From Physcomitrium patens (Eukaryota; Streptophyta; Bryopsida; Funariales; Funariaceae), in the NCBI RefSeq assembly GCF_000002425.4, contig NC_037269.1, positions 9,011,444 to 9,075,443 on the forward strand: DNA of 64,000 bases, written 5' to 3'. A model generated the notes under the pieces. That model was given only the letters and a program-made list of their open reading frames with translations. It searched no databases and was not told the origin of the DNA. A program made the position numbers and the translations under genes. Positions 35,801 to 48,454 of the stretch are shown one piece after another (the stretch's first letter is position 1; every line of letters starts with the position of its first letter).

Positions 35801-38140
35801 AAATATTTTTTCTACTCATGTTTGTTGCGGTGGGCTTAGGCAGAGAAATATTGCCTTCATGTTGATTAATGAACCTTGTTCTGGGCACATAGTCGAGGAG
35901 ATTGCTTTTGTCAGAAGAGTGGTCATTTATAGAGCCACTGTAGTTCATAGATTTGTTGAGGGGCTGTTCACTATACGTTTGAGAATTTGAGGTCTAGTAT
36001 TCCAATAAGTCTATAAAAAGAGCCCAATTGTTGCAAAATATTCTACTGAGCTTCTTGAGACGAGGAAGATTTCTTCTGATCATTTATCTTAAATCTAACT
36101 GAGCATGAGCTCATGATTCTTTTGCCTCATCGTCTTCTTTTCAATACAAGTTCTCTTAGTGAGTATCGATATTTGTATCTGATTTCTTGTGCATGTTGTT
36201 GAGTGGTGTGATTGTTGTCCACGTCTGTGTGGTGACGATCTGGTGCTTGTTCTGATACTTCACCTTCACTTGTGCGATTGTTTAACATATTGTCAAATGG
36301 AAAGATCTCATTAATTGTGGTGTAGTCCAAAAAGGGATATTCTATCTTTTCTTTGTCAAAAATTATGTCTTTTGAAATTAGTATTCTTTTCTCTTTTGCA
36401 TCATATGTCAGTGTCATAGCCTACAAATAGATTTTTTTTATTGTCCATCTTCTTTCTTTGGATATGTGTACATATCCAAACACCCAAACACTTTTAGATT
36501 TCTAATATCTTATTTATATTAAAAGAGTTTCTCATGAAAAGTTGTATCGAAATTTGTTTTGGTTGGGTTGAGATTGACTAGGTGATTGGTAATATTTATT
36601 GCCTTATTCAATAGAAAGCTTAGAAGTTTGCTTTCAAAGGCCATGCTCTTTGCATGCTCTATAATTGTTCTCTTTTGTCTTTTTGAAACACCATTTTGAT
36701 GTGGTATTTTGGTCTATGTCAATTGGTAATTCTATACAACTTGTTGAATTTTTAGATTATTTGTGTATCATCACTTCTAAGCAACCTAATGACTTTGTTC
36801 ATTTTGGATAAGTGACTCAATGTATAATAGTGAAGATATCTCCATTGGTGATACTAGAGATGTAGATTGCATTTTTTTTGTTATGCTACTAAAGTTTGCC
36901 TTCCTTTACTTTTAGGCACCATGGAGTTGGAGCAAAGTATGAAGGCCATTGGTGTAGGTATGTAGTAAAGTAAAAAAACAACTACTAGGTTTTTAAATTC
37001 ATATAGATTACTCATTGAATTTTTATATTTAATTGCTATGATTTTTTATTTTTATTTTTATTGTTGATGTTGTCCAATATCCAATAATAATATTTTGTGA
37101 ATACTACCATATTTCTTATATCTGTTAGTCTTTGTAGTAATATGAGACTATTGCATACAAAGGGCACATAGAAAACATTATTGAGCTTTATTCCATCTGA
37201 TCAATGGCTACAATTGCCTTTGCATAGCCCTCAATCTGATGAGATTTCCTTCATGTTCTAATAACAAAGCCTCTCTACACTCCATATATTATTTTTAGTA
37301 TATTTCTATTATTTATGACATGATTTGAAGCACTGCTATCTATATATCACTTATATTTCAAATAATTAGTAATATCCATTATAGTTGTATCAAAGTTGTT
37401 AATAGCATGTTCATTACTTTCATTGTACTTTACATGGTTTAACATGTTCTTGTTGCTATTATAAGAATATACTATGGATTGTCATTTTAGACACTCTCTT
37501 GTGATGTGACCTTCTTTTCTACATATATAGCATCCAAATTCTCTTTGATTGTTGAAAAATTATTATTGTGTTCTTTATCTTAGATTATCAAATCTCCATC
37601 ATATGGATAATTTGTGTTCATCTCACATGAGTATTCTCCTCCATTTCATAGCCAATGTCATTTCTTTGTCACTAAGTTTCTTACTTTTGAGGTCTTATTA
37701 GTGTCTCTCTTTAATAAGCTTTACTGTAACTCATTCAAATGTAAGTAGTATTTTGATAGAAATTATACATTCCAAAATTCTTTATTATGAGCATGGCATT
37801 TCATTTAATACAATTTATACTAGATTTTTGTCAAATATACTTTTTCTTATGGTTATCAACTTATTCTTTATACCACACATCTTTTTAATATAATCTTCTA
37901 CTAAATTAACTTCATACATATAGAGTGTATGAAGTTGATTAGTTAGTGGTAATACTCATATGGGATGTCTAGACTGGAAATTGTGTTCCACCATTCTCCA
38001 AGCATCAATTGAAACCTCATGTTTTACAACTAGATTAATCAAGTCATTGTTCATGGATAACATATTTGCATTCATAGCCATATTCTTTATCTTTTGGAGC
38101 CTAAGTTGGTTGTGATTCTTTCCATTCACCCTTATCAAAA
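32830..38140 (-). mobile_element. Ty1/copia fossil, split by a foreign block
   Basis: Parts in order on the minus strand are: gag remnant at about 38140-37950; a gag zinc knuckle near 37540-37490 (CYICRKEGHITREC); integrase C-terminal region around 37.3-36.4 kb; the integrase-RT linker at 36417-36127, with the SKDIIFD motif typical of copia; then, after an interruption, reverse transcriptase at about 33530-32830 (KWIYNTKT, KARVFARENKQIEGLDYFDT). The RT resumes about 2.5 kb from the linker, so other DNA has been inserted between them (see 33900-36060). It is badly decayed, with many interruptions, and no LTRs are paired. Clearly old. Confidence 0.8.
33900..36060. other. Higher-GC block inserted in the copia fossil
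   Basis: Composition changes abruptly from AT-rich to balanced between about 33.9 and 36.06 kb, and the copia pol reading is interrupted across the same interval. Short frames occur on both strands, the longest being 172 residues on the minus strand (35948-35430) with no recognised domain. At 35.95-36.02 kb the + strand shows 'tgttgaggggctgttc' and a TATAAAAAGAG box, which looks like part of an LTR. I could not find matching terminal repeats. It may be another retroelement or its non-coding part. Confidence 0.5.
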
Positions 38141-41005
38141 ATATTGTTCATTCAACATTTGATTTTTTTATCTCTCAAAGATCATACCTCTTAAGATGTA
38201 CCTTCATCTTAAGTTTCCAAACAAAATGATTGTATTATCTAATTAATTTGTTCAAGTCACCAATTGACATAGAGCAATTGTCTTTTTCTATGGTTTAGAA
38301 TCACAATTTATTTGTAATTCCTTCGTCAAGTGTGAGACGATCGGATAGATAGATTGCATCCCATAACTACTGGAAACCAGAAAAGAGAAAAATTTACCAT
38401 GTATTGCCACGAATTGCCGTTGGTTCACCAAGATAGAGCATTTATCCAACCGAATTCAGCTAATTTAGACCCAATTGTTTGAACGCCATTAATGTAAGCC
38501 AAAAAATACGTCAAAAAATTCTTTAAGCCTCCAGCTTTAGGTGCAGGACTTTACATGGTCGAGTTCGATTTGGCATTTGACTTGAAATTTAGCTGAAATA
38601 TTCCATCCACTACAGCTCGAAGAACACGCTCCACCATAAACTAGAGAAATAATACTAGGCGAACAGTATTGTTTCAACTTCGACAGAGCGTGCAGGGATG
38701 AGCACAACCAGCGTGCCTGATAGCTCTCATACGAAAATATGACCAACAAGTGAGACGTTTCAAAAAGCAGAGGAGAGACTGAGTGTACTCACAAGTCAAT
38801 TGTTCCAAGGACACCATGAGGAGTAAAAGTTAACAACCAGAAGTTTTATCCTGGAGATCACAAACAAACAGATGTTTGTTAGTTTCTCAGATACACGCCG
38901 AAACAGGATAAGTAGCACGCAATTACATCCCTTAAACTTGGGCTATTTCAGAGCAAGTACTAAAACAAATAGAATTAAATGATTAAAAACTCAATGCGTG
39001 GTCGATAACGACCAGATAACGTTTATTGCCTGCATACCTTACTGCTTGTCGTATGTTTCATATGTGTTTTTTGTTGTGATCCACTATACCCTTCCCCAGA
39101 ATCCTCCCCGGATTCTTCTTCGACATGATACTTGGAGTTTTTAACTGATCCCGCAAGGAATTCCTGCCCTATTCGTCGAAATTGGATCAAATGGATACTT
39201 CCTTACAGTTTTTGTCAGATTAAATGTATGCTGCAACCAATTCCAAACAAAGCAGATTATAGACATTCCTTCCAAGGAAGCCTCAATACATAGAGTCACC
39301 GCCAAGTGAACACATCAAAGCCGAAGAACACAACACATTCAAACTTGACATGAAGATAGTTGATCAATCTCAGACGATATAAATCCACCTCGGCAAACAA
39401 AGTTCGATTCAGGAAGACACCTTCTGAAGGCTCTTCTCAATCAGGATTTAAACATGCCACAAAGTGACTCTTATTGCTACCCAATTGGACCATGGCGAAG
39501 GAGACTCACTGTGTCTAAAACACCACTGACATTCGTTGACGGAAATTCGCAAGATAGAACTGGAAAACCGTTAGCCAAACGCAGTCACCTGACAGCCATC
39601 ATCAATACATGGCTTGTTGAACAACATCTGCATCGTTAAATTGTTCACTTAACAATTGGTTTAGTAGGTTCGAGAGCTTATTTATGCGCAGATGTGAACT
39701 GCTAAATGAGGTGGATTTTCGAACACTATTGTTGGAAAGCATAGAAATAAGCTCAAGAACTTGTCATGAATAAAAAATATGCATTACCAACTGCGCAATG
39801 AATGACAGGGGCACAAGTGGTTTCAATCCACTACAACACATCCGCATATTGACACCACAATAACTCTATATGGATGTTCGCTGATTGCAGCTCTCCATTT
39901 TAACAGTGCTACTGTGAAGGGCGATGATTTTATGGATACCAACTTGAGCCAATATCATGGACAACAAAACCAATGTAGACCATGCTTCTAATTAATTCAG
40001 AACCAAGATTGTCTTCCTCCATTTTCACAGCTAAACTTAAAAAATAAAAAAAATCGCTCATTGAAACCATCACCACAGACATGTAAGCTTCAAACATCTC
40101 AAGCACAAATTGGTCCTCATACATCGCACGAATTACAACTCAAAGTGGCTGCCAATTTAAGGCGAGGTAGCATTAGTCTCGTTCTGCTACCATCGCAGCT
40201 CGCGAATGCACTCACCACAGTTTCCAGTATGAGCCCAACTGCACAATCACTGTTACTAACCCTCTTCACCATTCTTGATAAACCCGACGACGAGGAAATC
40301 CAGCGAAGGTTGCTGAGTACACTAATTCATGATCCATATCCTGGTTTGCTTTTGTATGAATCTTGTCGACTTCGTCGTTTCGAGCTTCGAGTGTGCGGAG
40401 CTATGATACACAATCGACCCTTGACAAATCCGATAAACCTCTTCCGAAATTGAACGTTATATTGTTGCACTGATCATTGAGCTACCAAGCACATTTTGAT
40501 TCGTTGTGAAGCTTCGAAGAGCATTATTAGTAATGGTTGCTGGACCTACTCGGTTGAATGCGATTGCCCTGGTTGACACAACGCTTCCCGTTGAATGGTC
40601 TTCTAAAATTTTACGCTCAAATGACCCGTTCAAGCACTGGAATTTGTTAGACTACACAAGTTCAAGGAAAAGACGTAGTTGCTCTTTTCACGAATGTGGA
40701 GTTCAGGCTAACAGGGGGTGTGAATGACTTGAACCTGCTGGGATGAGTTTGAAGAGACGCATGTTTGTCCTTCGAATCACTTGCGCAACCTGTTAAAGGG
40801 TCAAATTTCAGGAAAGGATCCTGGTCGACCTCAAAAGGTTCAGTTTCTGCGGCATTATGATGACCCATTTGTGGGAACTCTCTGTCATATCCTTTTTGTC
40901 ATCAATGACTTATTTATTACTGATTAACACGTTTAACTAAATTGCCATTAGGTTACTGAAATAACAGGAATGATGTAACATGGCAACATTCACTCGAAGC
41001 TGTTA
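38141..41005. other. Intergenic DNA downstream of the cyclic-nucleotide-binding gene
   Basis: The stretch next to 41006 probably includes that gene's 3' untranslated region. Short frames occur, for example a 130-residue plus-strand frame at 40061-40453, but none shows a domain and none can be joined by splice signals, so none is called. Confidence 0.45.
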
Positions 41006-44000
41006 TCAAAGCTGGGGAAATCTGGGTAGAGCAGTGGGATGGGATTTGAAGATCCACTCCTTCACAGGCATATCATGCTTGGTACGGTTTCTTTTAGGCA
41101 ACACCCGGATGGGGCGTGGTCCAACGATGACCTTCAGCTTGTTGGCCTTCCCCTCCAGCACATCACCGAACACTCTCCTCTGCCATCCAACCACCAAGCT
41201 TACTGAGTGACGATCTTTCCAGACGAAATTACACCTTAAAAATAATCTTCACTCGCAGAATAACAATGGATTCCACAGCATGAGAATAAAAATTAAAATA
41301 ATATGGTTGTGCTGGTGGAGGTTAAATTTTTAAGGAGTTGGGAGGTCCGCCACCTAACCCATAAAAGTTTATATCAGGGAACGATCCTGACCATCCATAT
41401 CAGATCTCTACCAACAAGATTTCTGTTTTAATCTCCCTTGACTTCGTCAGTCTGACCAACAAGACTCTCCTTTGACACCTAAGTCGAGGATTAGTTGCAT
41501 TACAATTATTAATCTCTTAAAACATCGAAGCGAATTACTTTACAAGATAATGTGTCGAAAAGAGTAAAAATCTATAAATAGTTTGGGTGTGTTGGGGCTT
41601 GCCTTGAGTCGCTCCCATTTGCGATTCCGCTGGTAATTTCTGAAGAGGTGCCGCTGCTTCTGGTACTCCTGCAGTCATGACGCCCACAACTCCAGGTCAG
41701 ACATCAACAGAAAACTTGTGCAAATTTAACCTTGAGTCAACATCAAGGAGTAACTGTATGAAGATATCTAAGTCAAAACTGAGAAAAATAGTCTCGGAGT
41801 TTGAATCCCTGTGCATGATGATGGACTGCAGTGCAGTGTGGTAGACGTCGAGAACGGAGTTTTAGTGACAAGGTACATTGGATTTGAAGACTCGGAGGAC
41901 GTGGCGGTCGCAGTGACGGTGGAAGTCCCACTTGGAGAGCACAAGCGAGTCCACATGGCTCACTGTCACAATGGTCGCTGCTCGCTTTGTTGCCGTCAAA
42001 AGTCCTCTCTGCACATGATTACCAGATCAATCCATCTCGATCGAGCAGATGGATTGATCTGCACAGTAATTAACTACCCCAATTGATCAACCACACTCAT
42101 GACTGGGATTAGCATCGTGACTGGAATTTAACAAATAGGAGTATATTCGTTTCAAAATAACTGCAACTGGATCTACAATAACTTAATAAAACAGAGCATA
42201 AGGTTGACCTGCTAAGAACAGATCCAGGGTCAAAGGAAATCACAAACCTCCCCAAAATAATCTCCTGCTTTAAGGCATCCTATGTCCAGAATCGTTGATG
42301 CCTGCAACATAGCCATGCGTCATCAACTGTTACAATTGGCCTCACCATAGAAAACAACTACGAAATGCATTGGGAATCACTGAACCATCCACCCATCGGC
42401 ACATACTTTACCTTGGCTGAAGTGAGAATGATGAGTCCGACGAAGAGAGGGAGGAGGAACATACTGCAGGACCATCTTTCCCCGGACCCTTGGTCAGCTT
42501 CATGGGTGCATTCTGTTGAGTTCCAGGCATGAAGCTCCAATCACCCGTATCTGCCACCTTCGTATGCGACAGCAGTGTCTTCTCCCGGTCAATGATGTGC
42601 CTCGCCCATTGCTCGAATTTATCCCGATAGTATTCATTTTCCTCGCCGACAATGCCTGGCATGATCTGTTCACCTCGTATGCCCATCTGCCACAAACGGT
42701 GGTCCTTCTCACTGAACTCTGCCATGCGATGCTCCTTCTCCTTGCGATGACAATCCATAAGAAACAACCGCAAAGAATATTTGCTTTTCTTAGCCTGCTT
42801 CTCGCCGTACTTGTCCGAGAAGTGGATCTGCATTAAAGAAAATCGTGATGACTTGGTAGACGAATTGGGGGCCGTCCCCATGAACGGCCAGTTCGGTTGA
42901 TCGTCCTTGACAACCGGAAAGAGCGGAAAGACCTTCTCCTTGCGAACGAGGGTTCCAGAGCGTGAGATGGCCTCCACCGAGCCGCGAGGAGAGCCCCACT
43001 GCGACGGCCTTTCCTCGCTGGGAAGGTCGTGCGTCCGAATTTCTCCAATTGTGCCAATTGGGAGCCTGTCCATCAATGTCAGCTTACGCTTCGTGTCCTT
43101 AGGGGTTGACCCCAGTGAGCTCCATCGCCAGTCGGGCGCTGATCCGGAGGTGACTCGGCGCCGAAGATCGAATGTTTTCTCGGGTGAGTATGCCAGGGCA
43201 ATGGGTGTAATCTCACTCTGTCGTTTCTTCAGTGCTGCCGAGATGGACTTGTGCTTGGAGGACATTTCGCGCTGGATCAAGCATGAAATTGCGTCCGGAT
43301 TCTTCACAATGGCGGAGCTGAGGTGCGGGACAAGTTTGCCACTGTCAACAGAGTGGCATGGCTCACTCCTAGGTGCCGTAGTCTTACCTGGCCTCTGTTT
43401 CGGTAGCGCACACGGCGTGGAATTGGGATCGCGAGGCTTTTCGTGTTGGGGGTGCCTCAAGTCCTTATGCTTGTCCTTAGGCTCGTCCATCTTGCAGCGG
43501 TGGTATTGTGATGGCCTATATAAATAAACCCTTGTTACATATTCTGATTCCACGTGAAATTTAATTGCGAGTTCATTCCGACAGTGTTCATGTCTAATGA
43601 TAGTGTCCAGACGTAATACACATATTTTGATAGATGCACGATCGCCTACATAACGGGGATGCAATACTAAATTGCAGCCACATTGATTCTCACCAGTATT
43701 GCTTTAGAAAAGAAGAAGCCCGAGGGAGAGGTGTCCACATCTTCTCATTTGGCACCTCAAGAATGACCTGCGCCAAGTAACTATTACCGCCTCAAGTTTA
43801 GAGCAGCATTAGCTCAGATCATAATTGCATTTTAATTTTCATGTTGAGGCAACACAATCTTGTATAAAACTCATCCAAGTTGAAAAAATTCTTACTCGGC
43901 ATTCGCCAGATCTGACGAAGTACATCTCCGTGGAGTCATCTCCTTGGAAGGTAATTACTGGAGTTTATCAACACTACAATCTAGATGAGATTCCAACATA

Positions 44001-45813
44001 GAGGAAATGTAGACAGCGAGCAGCAGTACGGCAAGTTTGCCGGCATAGACAAATCTCGTACTCTTACAATTATAAATCAAATTGATCCAGCTTAACTGGG
44101 TAAAACATCACTCTTCTGACGATGAACTTGATAGCACATCAAGTTACATGTAACTAGGATATTCTGAAGGGTTGATGTACTCCGATTTTTGCTGTAGATG
44201 CGATGGGAGAGCACATTAGCCAACCGCAAAAGGCTTTGTCTAGGCAGATTTTTGAATCTTTCAATCCCCTGAATTATTTAAAAACCGAATTCAGCACGCG
44301 ACTTTCATGAAGTTCACTTCATTTGAATTTTTCGATGAGAGTCCACAACGAACGTACTGAAAAAAATTTCCGAAAAAATTTCCGGCTGAGGCCATAGTAG
44401 GAAAGATTTGTTCCTGACCTTGAGAAAGCTGACCCTTTCCTGAAGCTCTGGAGTCTTCTTTATCTTGAGGACTTTTTCGTAGTCTCTCCTGGTGAGCGTG
44501 AGCAGTTCTGTCTGAGCAAAACATCGTTCAAGTTCAATGCGTTTTTTCAATCGTATTGAGAAAAGATCTTTTTAAAGAGAAAGAGCATTTAAATTTCTTT
44601 TCAGTACTTCCAAGCGCTTCATGCACAAAATCTCAGTCAAAAACAATTTATGGCATTGATTACACTATAAACTCATCCTCAAGGACAGGTTACCTTCTCG
44701 TTCGTGTCAACGCTGAATTCCCTGCACCCACCAATATTGTGTGCGGTATATGGTGATAATCCCCTCCAATAGAAATAATTGAAGGGAAACACTTCTACCG
44801 GTAAATTCTAAATGTGGAACAACTCAATTCAAAAACTAAAAGCTATGCATCCGTATCTTGCAGGAAGTTCAACATCTGCTGCTGCAGCCAAGGTGTAAGT
44901 TTAAGCAAGAATGATAATCAAGTAAATCTAAGGTTTCGGGGCATTTTTCATCAACCATTGACCAATTATGTAGTAGACGGGTACCAATTTCATATTTTGA
45001 CAATGCCAACTAAATGTTTCACATCCTCAGCCCAGGTCTGTGTTACCATGTATAATTCCAATCTTCAAGCACTTTATCGCCGAACCATTTACCGGCAGGA
45101 ATGATCCAAGTCTTATCTTCTTGCATGCCCAGTTGGTGATACGTGCACTGCATTGCAGAAGAGTGAGTTTTGATAAATGGTTACAGGTGAAAACCAACAA
45201 ATGAGCAAACTGGTGCTAGAAGTCAAATGCTGATAACTCTGTGAAAGGCCCTTAAAGGAATAAATGAAGGAAACGCACCTTAACAGATCCGGCGAAAATG
45301 ATGATGAAGGAGAATGCTTTGCTTCCTTGCTTACAAACTGCAACATGCCACATAGTTTACTGAATAAAATCCTCTTTGCACATATTTCTGATGGCATAGA
45401 CCTTCAGTGTCAATTTTCTCAACACATAAAAATGTTGTCACGGGACTACCCTACTTAGCGTAGGGGTGATTCTATGCATTATCATAAACATACTCAGAAA
45501 GAGGTTTCTTACCACGATGGCCAGGTCCATGTAACTCATATCCAAGAACTTGGCAAATCTGCCACTTGTACCACCATAATACTTGAGTACATGTGCAAAG
45601 ACTAGCAAATCCTTTGTGAAGTTGACAAAGAGACAGAGTCATTAAACGTCGCGTGCAACATTGACTTCAACTAAAATATGTGATGTAAATTTCCAAATTT
45701 TGGTGCAGAAACTCACATCCAAGCGGAGAGCCACGGGAAGATCACAGATGAACCTGACATCGTTGACGATATCTTCCAGCAAATACAAATCGTTCATCGT
45801 TCGAGCACCTCGT
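41006..45813 (-). CDS. Protein with two tandem cyclic-nucleotide-binding domains
   Basis: Exons, right to left: 45813-45717, 45558-45513, 45337-45279, 45147-45047, 44721-44694, 44511-44419, 44268-44181, 43957-43896, 43490-42465, 42301-42248, 42008-41877, one from 41668, and a last one ending with TGA at 41006. Phases match at every join except into the last exon. First domain: ICQVLGYELHGPGHR, VCKQGSKAFSF, PAGKWFGDKVLEDW, TELLTLTRRDYEKVLK; its cassette has FGD and lacks the usual Arg, so it may not bind ligand. Second domain: ITFQGDDSTEMYFVRSGECR, then LKAGDYFGE joined to RGLLTATKRAATIVT, giving the canonical FGE...RAAT cassette that binds cAMP or cGMP. A 342-residue charged exon lies between GECR and the cassette. 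The C terminus is basic (YQRNRKWERLK; VGPRPIRVLPKRNRTKHD). No kinase, channel or phosphatase domain is seen. It is likely a cyclic-nucleotide effector; a role in sperm flagella is only a guess. N-terminal exons upstream are not resolved. Confidence 0.82.
42024..42060. repeat. Perfect 14-bp inverted repeat in an intron
   Basis: AGATCAATCCATCT at 42024-42037 is followed, after a 9-base spacer, by its exact reverse complement at 42047-42060, and one further base pair can be added on the outside. It lies in the 239-bp intron between the two exons that carry the phosphate-binding cassette of the cyclic-nucleotide-binding gene. In the transcript it would form a strong hairpin. Confidence 0.8.
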
Positions 45814-47500
45814 CTATTCAAAAAAACCACACCGAGGCAGATGACAAAGAGGTTGCAAGGCATTAGAAACGAAAAAACCATCGCCACAGGTATTCGTGTC
45901 AACAGAATTGAAAGTTCGGTTTCTGTGAATTCTCAAATTCTGGTCCCCTGCTGAACATCAACTCAAGGTTTCCTACTCTTAATTAACATTATGTACAAGA
46001 ATTTCAAGAGCTTAAGCATCCCCTAAGAAATATTCAGAGCGTCTTAAATCTCGGACTAGTAATCGAGGTGAAGGATTTGCGAACGCACTCTCGTTGCAGA
46101 GCCATGCGCTTCATGCAAGTGCGGTAATGTGCCACACCCCGCCATACCTTAACCTCCTTCTGTTTCACCACAATTGTGAATGGTGACGAGGCTTAGGGTT
46201 CTCGCTGAATTTACAAGACATATACATGTGCACGGAGAAAAAGGATTTACAAGTGCCAAGCCTACACTGCCTTGCGCAACCGGCTTTTGATGTGCATATA
46301 TGAGCAGATTGAAAAACCTAGATCACACTTTGTTTTGAAAACTATCTCGTCGCATCAGTCCACAATATATGAAGATTATGATTCAGTCCTCATTCCAGGA
46401 TCCCAGTCAATCACTAAAAATTCAACAAGTCTCCGTGTGCAGCATTCGAAATCACACGAGGTGTCATGCCTTCATCCGTCGCTCTCCGTCGCCTTCGTCG
46501 TCTAGGGGAAATTAGGCAGGGTGTTAAACAAGCCTTACCCAGACTTGACTAAAATGCAAGAATTGAAGAACTCACGCTGTCCTTATTTTAAATCGTGATA
46601 CAATCAATTTGCACTGATCTCTACGTAACATACTGAAACATTCTTGTGTATCAAAACCATGAGCGGGGATCGAATACGCTCACAATCCTTGGGGCGTCGT
46701 GGCAGCATTTACGTTGCTTCTCAATTCAGCAGACCTCCTTGCAGGAGCAGCTACTTAATCTCAATTCAGAGACAAATGATCTACTGATCCTTGTGTGATA
46801 TTCACACCAGAATTCTAAATCAAGACGTTAACGAGCACCTCGCATGTGCAGATATGGCTGCCATGCTGGTGCATCCTTCTCTTCTTACATTCAGGTCAAA
46901 ATCTGACACAACTCAAGCGCATTGAGCCATGTGGACCAGTCACTAGCTGCTAGGAAAACTCTTCGCGACTGAAGCAAGGTTAGACTATGAGGAAGTCCAC
47001 TTGTAACACCACAATTTGAAGCCCTATTGACCTGGTTTTGGCAAACTCATCGACACGCAGCTATTCATCTCCTGGGGTATTATCCCTCATGTTGACTGAG
47101 GAACAATGTTATGCTAACGGTGTTTAAATCGATACTGCGTACGAGCCATAAGAAAGACGAGCTATCTACACGCTTCGCATCGCTGAAAGGGCAGCCGATT
47201 GATGCGCACCATTTGGTAAAATTCCATGCAACGTTTCTAAGCTGCGGAGGTGCAGGATGTGTGAAACGACCGTTTCACAACTGTTCTTCCTCTTCATGCC
47301 CACCACTTCTGTTCTCCCCCTCCCTCCGCTGCAGTTACCACTACAGCGTGTGCGGATCGCGGACACTGCGCAGTCCATGGACGGCGCTTGAGCTTGAGCT
47401 CTAGCTCTCCGGGCACGGGCGGAGGCCTTCAACGAAAGCTTCCGTGTCTGTGCTTCGTCGCCGTGAACTCAGCCTTGGACGACGCTTTTTGTTATTTCGT
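45814..47500 (-). other. Likely 5' part of the cyclic-nucleotide-binding gene
   Basis: The first resolved exon (45813-45717) begins in mid-codon, so at least one exon lies upstream. A candidate is around 46.15-46.05 kb (TCMKRMALQRECVRKS). A GC-richer stretch at 47.16-47.46 kb, with a minus-strand frame of 88 residues opening near 47432, could be the first exon or leader. Beyond 47.5 kb the DNA turns very AT-rich, which fits a gene boundary. The joins are not certain. Confidence 0.4.
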
Positions 47501-47812
47501 TACATCACAAAGTAAATCCAAAATAATTGCTACAGTAGTAATAATTTTATCATTTACAAAATAGGTTTTACGATTTCTTGATATGTAGAGCTTTTTTTTT
47601 CATCATCATTTCTTCTACAAGTAAACCTGTGCTATATGTTCTTTACTTTTTTAGAGGATAATTTGTTTCTACGTATACATTTGTTGCATCATGTTTAATT
47701 CTCTGGTTAAAGGTGACCATACCTTCTGTGAGTAATTAGCTGATTGTATAAAATACTGCCATTTTAAAAACTCATGTTTCACAAAAGCATGTGCTAAGAC
47801 ACCACCCCCTAC

Positions 47813-47843
<31 letters not shown>

Positions 47844-48415
47844 CACATGTGTCTACATGTGTGTGTGTGTATATATGATGGACAGGGGAACAGACAAACA
47901 AACAAGTTAAAAATGTTTGGAATGTGGGTCAAATTGACTATGATGATAGTAGTGTCAGCACATATTTACCCTCTTTGTCTACATCCCATCACTGAATCCA
48001 CAAGCACATAAATCCAAGTTGGATGTACACATACAAGACTCCACATTTCTGAAATGGCTTGTGGAAATTGATGCTACCAACCATTTTTAAAAAAATCAGA
48101 ATAAAAATAAATAACATCTGCATTCAGTGATGTTCTCAAGTACACTATGTTCTTACTATAAAGAGAAAAGAAAAAAAACACTATTAAGTGGTTGAAGAAT
48201 AAGAAGGAGAGGGGTACTTGGGAGTGAGGTGAAGGGAGGGAGGGAATGGACAGTAAGTCTAATGGACAGTAGAACTGCATTGTTAATATTCTTACATTCT
48301 GTGTGCCTGAACTGATCTGTTGCACATGTCAACCCTGGTGTTGAACTGCACAGTTTTAAGTACCATTTTAGGGATTGAGAGGATCAATCTCAGGCTTTGG
48401 TAATGCTGACATTGT

Positions 48416-48454
48416 GGGGGGGGATTCTTAGCACTCAATGCCTCTCCCCCCCCC
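48416..48454. repeat. G8 and C9 runs facing each other
   Basis: Eight G at 48416-48423 are followed 22 bases later by nine C at 48446-48454. The two runs are complementary and could pair as a GC stem in otherwise AT-rich DNA. Confidence 0.75.

Noticed and set aside
35430-35948. 172-residue minus-strand frame as a gene
   Set aside because: No domain, low-complexity composition in its second half, and position inside a fossil cluster.
40061-40453. 130-residue plus-strand frame as a gene
   Set aside because: No recognisable domain and no supporting splice or start context; it lies in the flank of the cyclic-nucleotide-binding gene.
42907-43527. 206-residue plus-strand frame
   Set aside because: It is the antisense shadow of the 342-codon exon on the minus strand, which fits the exon phases of a real gene.
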